Positions 36,393 through 44,755 of a stretch of DNA of 64,000 bases are shown piece by piece. Where the stretch lies: positions 1,860,001 to 1,924,000 of the forward strand of contig CP079859.1 of NCBI GenBank assembly GCA_019339365.1. The letters are read 5' to 3'. The notes beneath the pieces were generated by a model. The model was given only the letters and a program-made list of their open reading frames with translations. It made no database searches and was not told the DNA's origin. The position numbers were made by a program, and so were the translations under genes. Within the stretch, counting starts at the first letter, position 1; every line of letters starts with the position of its first letter. This DNA comes from Vibrio neptunius (lineage in GTDB: Bacteria > Pseudomonadota > Gammaproteobacteria > Enterobacterales > Vibrionaceae).

Positions 36393-37724
36393 TCAGAAAA
36401 TTGCCTGCTTCCTATGTTTGATATAGAAAAAAGCGCTGATTGTAATGAACAGAAACGTAAAGTAATAGAAAAATGAAGAGAGTGAGGCGATGAAGTCGAC
36501 GTGCTGTTCTATCTCCTGCTCGGTATAATTCTGAGACACCAGCTTATAGTAGTAGGCGTACAAAATGCCGATTGAGCCGTATCCTAAGTTGAACACTAAA
36601 CCTTTGAAACTCAACACCGTTGCTCTGTTGTGAGACTCAGTCTTTTTATTGAGGTGATAACTGATGAAGATGTTCATCGTCATGATAATAAAGATGAGTA
36701 ACAGGGCAGGGATTACCCCATAGATTGACCACCCTAGGCTGATCCAATAATACGTTGCCATGCTTGCTAAACCCATGATCGCAATGAACCTTTTGGCGGC
36801 GATTCGTTCCGCTAGTTTACGACTTTGCCCAGCCAATAAGATTTGCAAGACGCTTATCCCCGCGCCGATGAAGCCGAAATAGATAATCGGAATATCTATG
36901 GCGCGATAGTATTGGCTGTTCATGGTTAAGAACATCCGCGATGTATGCTCAAACAAGCTGTAGTAGAGCAATATGAATAGCACGTAAGGAGTGGAAAGCA
37001 CCCACTTACCCGTATTCAACGTTAATTTGAGGCTGGCGATTGTGGTGGCAAATTTATTGTCGTGCACTGGCAATGCACTGTTGTCTTCTTCCATATTTAT
37101 TGCGGCATAAAAGGCGATAAGCGCAACGAACAGGGTGGCATAGACAGGAATACGCATGATGTCTTGCGTCTTTTCTGGGGCGTCTAGTCCAAAGACGTTA
37201 AATACCGACGCCATAAAGTTCACGTCATACATGGCTGCGCCAATTAGGGTTACCAGAATCCCTACACTAGAGGAAATACGCAGCTGGATCTGCAGCACTT
37301 GCGGCCAGACGTCTTCTTTACCTTGTTCTTTGAGCGTGTCGTAAGCCAAAGCCTCGTCGGCGCCACTCGCCAATGCCATCGCCAAGCCACTCAACACTCG
37401 ATTAATCAAAAACACAAAGAAAACAATCGTTGGGTTCCCTGTGGGCACAAAAGCGATCATGGCGATCTCTATAAACATGACCACTGAAGAGAGCACCACC
37501 AGCTTTTTCCGCCCCAAGGTATCAGCAAAAGCGCCAGATGGGACTTCAGCTAAAACAATGGTCGCGGCCCAAACGACGTTAAGCATCGCAAACTGTGACA
37601 GAGTTAAGCCATAATCGAGATAAAGTAGGGTGAATACTGGGTAGTAAAAACGCGCAAAGTAACTGCTGCGAAAGATTAAGAAGCTGCGGACATTACGGAT
37701 TTGAAGAATTTCTTTGAGCGTCAT
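36393..37724 (-). CDS. MFS transporter
   Basis: The 443-residue protein has 12 predicted helices. The motif-A-like loop is GAFADTLGRKKLVVLSS (about 61-77), after YFARFYYPVFTLLYLDYGLT. A long central loop (about 185-220) separates the halves. It belongs to the broad drug/unknown MFS group, and the substrate is not evident. No regulator adjoins it. The start at 37724 follows a weak purine stretch. Confidence 0.88.
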   Translation of the reverse strand: MTLKEILQIRNVRSFLIFRSSYFARFYYPVFTLLYLDYGLTLSQFAMLNVVWAATIVLAEVPSGAFADTLGRKKLVVLSSVVMFIEIAMIAFVPTGNPTIVFFVFLINRVLSGLAMALASGADEALAYDTLKEQGKEDVWPQVLQIQLRISSSVGILVTLIGAAMYDVNFMASVFNVFGLDAPEKTQDIMRIPVYATLFVALIAFYAAINMEEDNSALPVHDNKFATTIASLKLTLNTGKWVLSTPYVLFILLYYSLFEHTSRMFLTMNSQYYRAIDIPIIYFGFIGAGISVLQILLAGQSRKLAERIAAKRFIAIMGLASMATYYWISLGWSIYGVIPALLLIFIIMTMNIFISYHLNKKTESHNRATVLSFKGLVFNLGYGSIGILYAYYYKLVSQNYTEQEIEQHVDFIASLSSFFYYFTFLFITISAFFYIKHRKQAIF

Positions 37725-37814
37725 GAAGGCTTCAACACTTTGAACAAGATAAAACTATGTATATACCCTTTGGGTCTCGATGGTAAAGGTTGTGTGTTTG
37801 AAATCATGGGATTG

Positions 37815-38117
37815 CTAAGTGGTTTTTTCATAACTGGCTATGATGGTTGTGTGGGATACAGACGCATCAAAGTATTGAGCTTTGACTTTCAAATACTCAC
37901 TATCTGCAAAGAAATTTTGCGCGGCTTCTTGATTAGGAAATCGGATCGTAAAGACTCGATTAATAGGTTCATCAACTTCAGACAGCAGAACATCAGAAAC
38001 CATAAAGTCAAAGCCAAAACTGCCACCGAATGACCTAAGAATAGGCTTCATAGCCGCTCGATACTCGGAGTAAACGTCATTGTTCGATACTTCAAGGCCA
38101 ACTAAGAACTCGTACAT
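37815..38117 (-). CDS. DUF1330 domain protein
   Basis: The 100-residue protein fits the DUF1330 pattern: VYSEYRAAMKPILRSFGGSF, then VFTIRFPNQEAAQNFFADSE, a dimeric alpha/beta ferredoxin-like fold. The function is unknown. GGAAGCG lies before the ATG. It is in the same direction as the MFS gene, 90 bp upstream of it, and may be co-transcribed. Confidence 0.8.
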   Translation of the reverse strand: MYEFLVGLEVSNNDVYSEYRAAMKPILRSFGGSFGFDFMVSDVLLSEVDEPINRVFTIRFPNQEAAQNFFADSEYLKVKAQYFDASVSHTTIIASYEKTT

Positions 38118-38212
38118 TTTAATCGCTTCCTATTTTTCGGTGTTTGGTTACCTAATTTATTGTGCCTTAAAGAATTAAACCGAATCAAACCCAAATGTTA
38201 CCCCTTGTTATT

Positions 38213-38236
38213 CCCAAACCCGTTGAAACAGATGCA
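38213..38236 (+). repeat. 24-bp dispersed repeat, copy 1
   Basis: CCCAAACCCGTTGAAACAGA with TGCA following. It matches 22 of 24 bases of a second copy at 40838-40861, and lies two bases outside the left end of the IS3 remnant. Confidence 0.6.
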
Positions 38237-38238
38237 GC

Positions 38239-39137
38239 TGTAACCCTCCCCAAAAAACTGGTCATTAGCAATTAGAGTTTTTCCGTTTACACTGAAACAA
38301 ACAGAGAACGCATGATTAAAAAATCACGCTACACAGAAACGCAAATCGTAAAGATCCTGAAGGAAGTCGAAGCACGGTGGGATGGAAGCGTCAGATGTTA
38401 AACGGCTTAAAGAGCTCGAGGATGAGAACTGGAGGCTCAAGCAAACGTTTGCCGACCTCAGCCTCGAGCACCGTATCGTTAAAGATATTCTGGAAAAAGC
38501 TGTAAAGCCAGCGGTTAAGCGCGAGCCTGTCGATTACGCTCGCAAACACTATCAGGTCAGTTTGCGAATAGCCTGCCGCGCAGTTGGCATTAGCGACTCA
38601 GTCTATCGCTACCGACCAGACCCTTATCGAGATGATGAGGTTATCGCTAAGTTGCAGGAGGCAACAGAGCGGTATTCAGCATACGGATTTGGCAAATTAT
38701 TTAAAGTACTTAGGCGCTGGGGACACCGATGGAATCATAAACGAGTCCATCGAGTGTACTGTTCGCTCAAACTAAACCTACGGCGCAAGGGCAAAAAGCG
38801 TCTATCTAAGCGCCACTGGCATGCCCAGAGTCGATCAACAGTTGCTGGTCGACTTCATGAGTGACGCATTGCTCTGTGGCAGGCGCTTTCGTACGTTCAA
38901 CGTCGTAGACGATTTTAACCGTGAGGTGCTGGCGATTGAAGTGGATTTAAACCTGCTAGCACAACGCATTATCAGAGTGCTGGAGCGCATTATTGCCTGG
39001 CGAGGGTTCACCCAGTAAGCTTCGCATGGATAATGGCCCTGAATTTATCTCAACCACTCTGGCTTAGTGGACGGAAGAGAACACAGTTGAACTGGAGTTT
39101 ATTCGCTCAGGCAAACACTAAAACAGGGAGGGTTACA
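38239..39137 (+). mobile_element. Internally deleted IS3-family element with both terminal inverted repeats
   Basis: The left end TGTAACCCTCCC (38239-38250) is matched exactly by its inverse GGGAGGGTTACA (39126-39137), with the TG...CA tips of IS3-family elements. The 899 bp between them hold a decayed OrfA/OrfB transposase; a normal IS3 element is about 1.2-1.3 kb, so about a quarter is lost. No target-site duplication was found (AGC left, CTT right). The right end sits inside a lipoprotein gene on the minus strand. Confidence 0.85.
38311..39120 (+). pseudogene. IS3-family transposase remnants (OrfA and OrfB)
   Basis: OrfA starts MIKKSRYTETQIVKILKEVE at 38311, then jumps (about 90 bp lost) to GMEASDVKRLKELEDENWRL in another frame. 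OrfB continues to 38864 (ACRAVGISDSVYRY, ERYSAYGFGKLFKVLRRWGH), shifts frame, and resumes VDFMSDALLCGRRFRTFNVV, then DDFNREVLAIEVDLN, the first DDE aspartate region. After LRMDNGPEFIS (second Asp) it has a TAG and stops at FIRSGK; the final Glu region is missing. It cannot be active. Confidence 0.9.
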
Positions 39138-39691
39138 CTTACCATTTATGGTGTAGGCTTTTGCTCTCTTTTTTTCTTTAATGTCGTTGTATAAAGCTTG
39201 GGTAAACTGTTTAGAGAGTTCAGTGTCCATTTGTTTGGAAATGGTGGTTTCATCTAGAGGGTTAGGGGAGTTAAAGAGCCATACAGTCATATACTTGGTT
39301 GCCGAATAATTGTAGGAATCTATAAACTTACCGTCCTCATAGACCGAAAAATCCAAGGTTTCTTGAAATTGGCCTATAGACGGGACCACAAAAAAAGTGG
39401 CGGCAGAAATAATGAACGACGTAAAAGTGACGCCACGATTTTTGGGGAAGAACTTCTTTGTACGCGAATCTCTAATCCATTATTAGTGTAACCTTCAGAG
39501 ATATCGTCAAATACATCTAGTTCTCGAAAAATATATGGGTAGTAATCATATTGACTTGGAGAAATAACACTTGCTTTTGGGAGTTTAGCAGAAAGTTGGG
39601 TACTCGAATTTTCAACCTTCACATAACTATAGTTAGTGCAAGCGGTTAAAAGCAGTGCCAACAATGCGGTAATAACATGTTTATGAAACAC
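39138..39691 (-). pseudogene. Lipoprotein gene, frameshifted and cut short by the IS3 element
   Basis: It starts MFHKHVITALLALLLTACTN, a signal peptide with lipobox LLTAC. The first frame runs to 39374; a second frame (from about 39460 down to 39138) carries KNRGVTFTSFIISAATFFVV (a membrane helix) then PSIGQFQETLDFSVYEDGK. One base added near 39457-39459 joins them. The 3' end runs straight into the IS3 right end, so the C-terminus is lost. The neighbour upstream is another lipoprotein 42 bp away, probably the same operon. Confidence 0.7.
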
Positions 39692-39733
39692 GGTTTTTCC
39701 TTAAAATCGGGGTGCGGAGCACCCCATACACCA

Positions 39734-40297
39734 TTATGAATTTGTATTTATCCAATCAATGAAAGCATTGTACATTGGCAAGAATAGGGGCTTATCCAGA
39801 CCATCGAAGTTAAAGGCCTGATGTTTGACATGAAAAACCACTTTTCCGTTACTTGGGTCTGAAACCTTTAGCTCTGCTTCGTAGTTGTACCCACCTTTAC
39901 GCTTAGTACTTAATTCACCAACAAGAAACTTACCAAGGTGTTTTTGAGCATGGTACAAACCAATGTTATCTGAAACGCTGGTCACTTTTTCTGCAATACC
40001 TTCAGTTAAGATTAACTGCTCCATATCTGACTGAGTCAAAACACGATCGAAATAACCGATGTTTTCAATGGATGATTTATAAAAGTCGAGATACTTTTCG
40101 ATGTTTTCCCTGTCTACTTTGGCAAAAAATAGAGATTTGTACTTTGACAGGTCGATTTTTTCGTTAACCAAGATAGATTCAGTGGCCACTTTCGTTCCTG
40201 TGTTGTAGTAGCCATCTTCTTGAGGCTTTGTTATCTTTAACGTACTACCACACCCAGAAAGTGCGAATAGGGACAGGGCAATAATCAAGTACTTCAT
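39734..40297 (-). CDS. Outer-membrane lipoprotein, unknown function
   Basis: The 187-residue protein starts MKYLIIALSLFALSGCGS: signal peptide and lipobox LSGC, with Gly after the Cys (so not the Asp inner-membrane retention signal). The mature part is alpha/beta (KYKSLFFAKVDREN, YFDRVLTQSDMEQLI, KVVFHVKHQAFNF) and resembles small lipoproteins of the DUF799/CsgG-adjacent sort only loosely. It is followed by the IS-disrupted lipoprotein gene. Confidence 0.75.
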   Translation of the reverse strand: MKYLIIALSLFALSGCGSTLKITKPQEDGYYNTGTKVATESILVNEKIDLSKYKSLFFAKVDRENIEKYLDFYKSSIENIGYFDRVLTQSDMEQLILTEGIAEKVTSVSDNIGLYHAQKHLGKFLVGELSTKRKGGYNYEAELKVSDPSNGKVVFHVKHQAFNFDGLDKPLFLPMYNAFIDWINTNS

Positions 40298-40717
40298 TAT
40301 TGTTTTCCTTGTGAATGTTTAGTAATGGTGTAAATAAAATACCGTAGATGTGGAATCGTTCGTCATATCAATGGGAGTATTTGTTTTATATGAAATAAAC
40401 CAAAACAATGCTCACAGTCTTGATGTTGAAGTTTGGTAGATGAAACTATCAGTGATTCAATACTATCGATATAATTGATACTTTTGATGAATAAAGCGCG
40501 GGATTCTAACCTCAAGGAACGCCGTTAAAAAGAAAAAGCACATTTTGATGTTTTTTTTGTGACTTACCTCAATAATTTTGCCTTAAAGCTACAATAAATG
40601 AATATGGTCTGGTTGTTTTTTGTTCGACTTGACTGAGAAAACAGGTGTGCAGCCTTTTAGGATATGGCTCTAAGTGATTGCTCTGTGTTGATAGTGCACA
40701 GACACTTTGGAACAGAT
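40298..40717. other. AT-rich intergenic region
   Basis: No gene is seen in about 420 bases. It probably holds the promoter of the lipoprotein pair on the minus strand. Confidence 0.35.
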
Positions 40718-40830
40718 TATGACTAGAAAGGTAGAAACCACTCTCCTGAATTCAAAGCTAATGCGACAAAACTGTGGCGAATTGGCCACCTACATGCGCA
40801 TCAAATCTCTATATAGAAAACGGCCTACTA
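40718..40830 (+). pseudogene. Fragment of an IS3-family OrfA
   Basis: ATG 40718 reads MTRKVETT; one base later the other frame gives SPEFKANATKLW. Together this is the 'MTRK...SPEFK..A.KLW' start of IS3-family OrfA. The rest is lost within about 30 codons. It comes from a different element than the one at 38239. Confidence 0.5.
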
Positions 40831-40837
40831 GACATTG

Positions 40838-40861
40838 CCCGAATCCGTTGAAACAGATGCA
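40838..40861 (+). repeat. 24-bp dispersed repeat, copy 2
   Basis: CCCGAATCCGTTGAAACAGA with TGCA following, 22 of 24 identical to 38213-38236. Here it follows the OrfA fragment, so the repeat may be the scar of a mobile element. Confidence 0.6.
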
Positions 40862-40954
40862 ACAAATAGGACAGAACCCACTCAATCAGGCGCTGTCCTT
40901 AAAAGTGCTACTGGTCTGAGTATCTGTCGATGCTGAATCGACAACGCCAGCCTT

Positions 40955-41977
40955 TCAGAAGAGATTAAGGCCGAAGATATCTTTTACATCAAAAAGCACT
41001 TTTTGTGTTTTCTCTCTAGATACTTGGCTGCCTTTGCGCAGCACATCCACCAATTGAGCTCGATCATTCAGAAATTCCTGTCTTCTGTCTCTGATCGGTT
41101 TAAGCATTTCTTGTAGACACTCCTCTAGGATCTTTTTTGTCGTACCATCACCAAGTCCGCCGCTCTGATACTGTTGTTTGAGTCGCTTGACTTCATCTTG
41201 ATCTGGATGGAAAGCATCGAGATAGGTAAACACCACGTTGCCTTCGATTTGACCCGGATCTTCAACTCGCAGGTGATTGGGGTCCGTATACATAGATTTG
41301 ACCGCTGCAGAGATCTCTTTTTCACTGGCACCAAGATTAATGGTGTTGCCCATCGTCTTAGACATCTTATTTTTACCGTCTGTGCTGGGCAAACGGGGAG
41401 CGTTACTGAGTAAGGGGCGGCATTCATTTAAGATAGCTTTGCCAGCTAAAGAGTTCACTTTCCTTACTATCTCATTGGTTTGCTCAAGCATGGGTATTTG
41501 GTCATCACCCACGGGAATCAGAGAAGCATTGAAAGCTGTGATGTCAGCCGCTTGAGATATAGGGTAGGTAAGAAAACCGGCCGGAATAGAGCGTTCAAAC
41601 CCTTTGTTGTGAATTTCACTTTTGACCGTTGGGTTGCGCTCCAATCGACTGATAGTAACCAGATTGCTGTAGTACATGGTGAGTTCGGCGAGTGCAGGCA
41701 GTTGGGATTGCAGACAGATGGTTGTTTTGGATGGATCGATGCCGACCGCTAAGTAATCTGCAACCACATTCAAGATGTTCGAAGATACCTTGTTCGGGTT
41801 ATGTGCGTTGTCTGTAAGGCCTTGCATATCCGCAACAAGAATAGTCTGCTCATGAATGTCTTGAAGGTGAACACGCGGCTTTAAAGAACCGACGTAATGT
41901 CCCAGGTGCAATGGGCCAGTGGCTCGATCTCCGGTTAGAATAATGTCCGGTGTTTCAGTCTGCAGTTTGTTTAACAT
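40955..41977 (-). CDS. trpS2: Tryptophanyl-tRNA synthetase, second copy (TrpRS-II type)
   Basis: The 340-residue class I synthetase charges tRNA-Trp. HIGH-type motif HLGHY is at 24-28 and the KMSKS-type motif KMSKT at 204-208; ILTGDRATGPLHLGHYVGSL is the usual start. It has the form found as a second, often inhibitor-resistant TrpRS. TAGGAGA precedes the ATG. Its leader encodes a 17-residue peptide with two adjacent Trp codons, so expression is likely raised when charged tRNA-Trp is scarce. The gene lies alone in accessory DNA. Confidence 0.93.
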   Translation of the reverse strand: MLNKLQTETPDIILTGDRATGPLHLGHYVGSLKPRVHLQDIHEQTILVADMQGLTDNAHNPNKVSSNILNVVADYLAVGIDPSKTTICLQSQLPALAELTMYYSNLVTISRLERNPTVKSEIHNKGFERSIPAGFLTYPISQAADITAFNASLIPVGDDQIPMLEQTNEIVRKVNSLAGKAILNECRPLLSNAPRLPSTDGKNKMSKTMGNTINLGASEKEISAAVKSMYTDPNHLRVEDPGQIEGNVVFTYLDAFHPDQDEVKRLKQQYQSGGLGDGTTKKILEECLQEMLKPIRDRRQEFLNDRAQLVDVLRKGSQVSREKTQKVLFDVKDIFGLNLF

Positions 41978-42003
41978 TTTTCTGTCTCCTAGTTAAATAG
42001 AGG

Positions 42004-42092
42004 GCTACTGGAGATAGAAATAGGGATGACATACTTAGCTACCTTCCAGCAGCTAAAGAATGTAAGAATTCAGTGCCGCTCTAATTAGAGCG
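42004..42092 (-). promoter_or_regulatory. Attenuator-like alternative hairpins in the trpS2 leader
   Basis: On the minus strand, a perfect palindrome CGCTCTAATTAGAGCG (42077-42092) contains the stop codon of the leader peptide. Next comes TTAGCTGC...GTAGCTAA (42035-42056). The GCTGCTGG of that hairpin can also pair with CCAGTAGC (42004-42011) just before the ribosome site. The two pairings exclude each other, as in ribosome-mediated attenuation. No T-run follows, so the last hairpin may act on translation or rho access. Confidence 0.55.
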
Positions 42093-42134
42093 CCACCAGA
42101 AGAAAGATGAAGTAAGCATTAAGATACATTTCAT
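42081..42134 (-). CDS. Trp leader peptide (17 aa) ahead of trpS2
   Basis: ATG 42134 to TAG 42081-42083 encodes MKCILMLTSSFFWWRSN, with tandem UGG UGG codons near the end. Tryptophan is rare, so two in a row in a 17-codon frame directly ahead of a Trp-tRNA synthetase gene is hard to explain by chance. A Shine-Dalgarno is poor; an internal ATG (sixth codon) is an alternative start. It would sense charged tRNA-Trp, like TrpL. Confidence 0.65.
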   Translation of the reverse strand: MKCILMLTSSFFWWRSN

Positions 42135-42342
42135 TGGCACAAGCTAACAACAAAAACTAACAAATACAACCCTTTAAGCCTGCCTTTAATATAAAACTGG
42201 CTTGATATGCCAGTAGAAGATGAAATAAATTACTGTTAATCATCAGACTGACGCAACGCTCGCCACTATAATGCGCTTTGTTGAAAAAGCGATAACACAC
42301 AGGCTCATTTTTTATCGGACGCCAGAAATCGAGCATGTAATA

Positions 42343-42412
42343 TATGCTTTATTTTTTAATGGTTTATGTTAGCTTGATTGAAGGTTAGGCGGCAGAAAAC
42401 CAAGACTGTCCA
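42343..42412 (+). repeat. Promoter-hairpin module, copy A
   Basis: This segment (TGCTTTATTTTTTAATGGTT, then TATGTTAGCTTGA...GGCGGCAGAAAACCAAGACTGTCC) is clearly related to 53082-53149 and 61958-62028. It ends about 50 bases before the lipoprotein start. In this copy the hairpin arms are partly degraded. Confidence 0.6.
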
Positions 42413-42461
42413 TGATAAAAGATGGTGGCGAAATACAAAACTTAGACTGTCGAGAGAAGTG

Positions 42462-42806
42462 ATGAAAAAACCGTTAATAATTTTGCTGGCTTTATTGGCA
42501 CTTGCCGGGTGCAGTAAGCCGCTACCTGAAGAAAAACTTTCTTATGTTGGTGAGTGGCAAAGTGCAGAAATGTACTTGTTAATTCTTGCAGATGGTACGG
42601 TAGCTTATGAGCGCTTAAAGAGTGGAGGAACCACTTCGATAAATGCGTCAATCAAAGAGTTTGTTGGTGACGACTTTGTTGTGGGGTTTTCCTTTTTAAC
42701 CACAACCTTTGTTGTGTCCAAACCTCCTCAATTAATAGAAGGTCAGTGGTTGATGGAAGTGGATGGCGTGACATTGGTCAAGACCGATGAAACCAGTTCA
42801 GGTTAA
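42462..42806 (+). CDS. Small lipoprotein
   Basis: From ATG 42462 it has 114 residues and starts MKKPLIILLALLALAGCSKP, signal peptide and lipobox LAGC. The mature part is a small beta-rich domain (YVGEWQSAEMYLLILADGTV) like lipocalin-type or 'DUF' lipoproteins. GAGAGAAGTG precedes this ATG; the open frame up to 42378 lies in the leader and is not translated. It sits behind promoter-module copy A and is followed by an attC-like palindrome, as a gene cassette would be. Confidence 0.75.
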   Translation: MKKPLIILLALLALAGCSKPLPEEKLSYVGEWQSAEMYLLILADGTVAYERLKSGGTTSINASIKEFVGDDFVVGFSFLTTTFVVSKPPQLIEGQWLMEVDGVTLVKTDETSSG

Positions 42807-42907
42807 AAGACGCCGATACAAACGACTTACGTCAGACGACTTACTCTTGGCGTTTTTTTCTTGGAGTTTGAGGGTTAACTCGTTTGTTGTAATAAAAAGG
42901 CGTTAGC
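42807..42907 (+). repeat. attC-like imperfect palindrome after the small lipoprotein gene
   Basis: The stretch starts AAAGACGCCGATACAAACGA and ends CTCGTTTGTTG...AAGGCGTTAGCC. ACAAACGACTTAC pairs with GTTAACTCGTTTGT, and GACGCC pairs with GGCGTT, giving a 100-bp imperfect palindrome that ends GGCGTTAG, as integron recombination sites do. The GGCGT plus seven Ts at 42849-42858 could alternatively be a terminator. Confidence 0.45.
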
Positions 42908-42912
42908 CACTA

Positions 42913-42985
42913 TAAATGGAGTAGAAATGACAATAATAAATGAAGTAGAAATGACAATAATAAATGAAGTAGAAATGACAATAAT
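42913..42985 (+). repeat. 24-bp tandem repeat covering the start of a GNAT gene
   Basis: Units 42921-42944 and 42945-42968 are identical; a third, partial unit runs to 42985. Each contains ATGACAATAATAAATGAAG, so the start codon and the preceding purine stretch are copied three times (ATG at 42927, 42951, 42975). Translated, it adds MTIINEVE repeats. Confidence 0.9.
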
Positions 42986-43403
42986 CGAAGCCGACAACTC
43001 GATGAAGGAAGCGATCGGTAAATTCTACAAAGAGCAGGGGTATCACAGCGCTTGGTCGGAGACAGAAAGAGCGTTTATTTGCCTGAATGACGGGGTGATT
43101 ATCGGTGCCGTGAAAGTAGAACTTATTCATGATGTCACCATACTCAGAGGCATGTACATTGCCTCTGATTTTCAAGGTCAAGGGTTAGGGCGCCAATTTC
43201 TTCAGCACATTGAACCTGTATTAAATTTGCGTACAGCCTACTGCATGCCTCTCGCACATGTGACCGACTTTTATAAACAAATCAATTTTAAAGAAATTGA
43301 AGAGAGCCAGTACCCGGAGTTTTTGCAACAGCGCTGCAGGAAGTACCGAGAAATGGGTTACACAATAACCACAATGCGTCGTGACAAGATAGAACAAAGA
43401 TAG
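42927..43403 (+). CDS. GNAT acetyltransferase with repeat-duplicated N-terminus
   Basis: The 158-residue product has a GNAT core: RAFICLNDGVIIGAVKVELI, LRGMYIASDFQGQGLGRQFL (acetyl-CoA loop QGQGLG) and HVTDFYKQINFKEIE. The first 16 residues are two MTIINEVE units from the tandem repeat; the ancestral start is probably the third ATG (MTIIEADNS). GGAG before 42927 favours the first. The acceptor is unknown. Genes of this kind are common integron cargo. Confidence 0.8.
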   Translation: MTIINEVEMTIINEVEMTIIEADNSMKEAIGKFYKEQGYHSAWSETERAFICLNDGVIIGAVKVELIHDVTILRGMYIASDFQGQGLGRQFLQHIEPVLNLRTAYCMPLAHVTDFYKQINFKEIEESQYPEFLQQRCRKYREMGYTITTMRRDKIEQR

Positions 43404-43461
43404 ACTCACAGCGCTTCACTTCTAATACAGTTACGGTTTATGACCACAGGAGAATCAGCAG

Positions 43462-43977
43462 TTGAAAATTCAAACAGACAGATTGGAAATGGCTCAAATT
43501 ACGGCTGATGACTGGGGGTTGTTTCAGGCTCTTAATCAAGACCCTGCGGTGATCCACTTATGTTTCGATGAGCCATCATTGGAAGAAATTAAGCAGAGTT
43601 TTGAGTCACGGCTTCCTCTATGGAACAACCGTTCAGAGCATTGGTTGTGTTTGACGATGACGCTGAAAGAAACGGGTGAAAAAATAGGTGTGACTGGCTT
43701 TCGTATTACGGACGGTCGTGCAGAAGTTGGCTATTTGATTTTACCTCGCTATCACGGCCAAGGTTTGGGGTCGGAATCGTTAAAAGCCTTAATAACATGG
43801 GCATCCGAAGAGCAAGGTATTCACTCCTTCGACGCGATAGTGACACAAGGAAACATCGGCTCGGAGAAAGTACTGACCAAGAGCGGATTTTCTCTTAAAA
43901 AGGTCGTACCGGAAGCGTATAAGATTGGTGGGAAGTGGTACGCAGACCATATCTACAGTGACGAACATACGGTTTGA
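43462..43977 (+). CDS. GNAT acetyltransferase (RimJ/RimL type)
   Basis: A 171-residue protein from TTG 43462, supported by AGGAG eight to nine bases upstream. It has IQTDRLEMAQITADDW at the start, VGYLILPRYHGQGLGSESLK (acetyl-CoA loop) and TQGNIGSEKVLTKSGFSLKK. The substrate is unknown. It follows the repeat-bearing GNAT in the same direction, 58 bp on. Confidence 0.83.
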   Translation: MKIQTDRLEMAQITADDWGLFQALNQDPAVIHLCFDEPSLEEIKQSFESRLPLWNNRSEHWLCLTMTLKETGEKIGVTGFRITDGRAEVGYLILPRYHGQGLGSESLKALITWASEEQGIHSFDAIVTQGNIGSEKVLTKSGFSLKKVVPEAYKIGGKWYADHIYSDEHTV

Positions 43978-44100
43978 TAACGAAAACGGATTCGCAACGC
44001 ATGGCATTTTCGCTAGGCGTTGGATTAGATGGTTATGGTGTGATGCGGCTTTCGGGTGATTCAATTAGTTTGTTAGCAAATGCAAAACAACGAAAATAGC
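43978..44100 (+). repeat. Possible decayed attC site
   Basis: CGCAACGCATGGCATTTTCG and TTAGATGGTTATGGTGTGAT resemble the inner part of Vibrio superintegron repeats. The terminal arms cannot be matched convincingly, so this is a weak call. Confidence 0.3.
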
Positions 44101-44219
44101 AGCCTAAAAAAGAAAATTAGACTCACGATCGAATTGGAACGTCGCGCATTATTAGAAAATGATCACAGGGCTGGTTATCGCAAAGCGTTTTGTGTCAGTT
44201 AGGGCTTATAAGGAAAATC

Positions 44220-44754
44220 ATGCAATTAGAATTAGATGGTTATTATTTACGTTCGTTGGATGTAGGAGACGCGGACACATTTTATCAGTGGTCTTGTGAT
44301 CGTGAGGTCACGGTGTACAGCCTATCTTCATATGCTTACCCACAATCCAAATCAGATATAGAAAAATGGCTTTTATCCATTAACTCGAGTACAAAGACAG
44401 TCTCTTTTGGCATCTGTTGTAAAGCAAGTGATCGCCTTATTGGATATGCTGGCCTATCAGGTATCAGCACGTTAAATCGCAGTGGTGAGTATTTTATTCT
44501 GATTGGTGAAAAAAAGTGACTGGGGTAAGGGCATCGGTACGGCAGTGACGAAACGAGTAACGGATTACGCTATCGACACGCTTGGTCTGCACAGAGTGCA
44601 ACTTACCGCAAGCGCTGTTAATGTGGGTGCCATTAAAGCTTATGAAAATGCCGGCTATCAACATGAGGGTGTGATGCGACAATCAGGTTTTCGCAACGGT
44701 CAATTTGTCGATAAAGTATTAATGTCAGTGCTCTCGACAGAGTGGCAAGGATGA
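44220..44754 (+). pseudogene. GNAT acetyltransferase, frame broken in an A-run
   Basis: The first frame (ATG 44220, after AAGGA) gives MQLELDGYYLRSLDVGDADT through GEYFILIGEKK and stops at 44519. The second resumes KSDWGKGIGTAVTKRV (acetyl-CoA loop), LGLHRVQLTASAVNVGAIKA and YENAGYQHEGVMRQ to 44754. Removing one A from the A7 run at 44509-44515 joins them as IGEKSDWGKGIG and gives a normal 177-residue GNAT. It may well be intact in the real genome. Confidence 0.8.
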
Positions 44755-44755
44755 T

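Noticed and set aside
42807..42858. Plain intrinsic terminator after the small lipoprotein
   Set aside because: The GGCGT plus T-run is weakly paired on its own; the larger 100-bp palindrome ending in GGCGTTAG explains the sequence better, though terminator activity is not excluded.
42913..42985. CRISPR array
   Set aside because: The units are adjacent without spacers; it is a simple in-frame tandem repeat.
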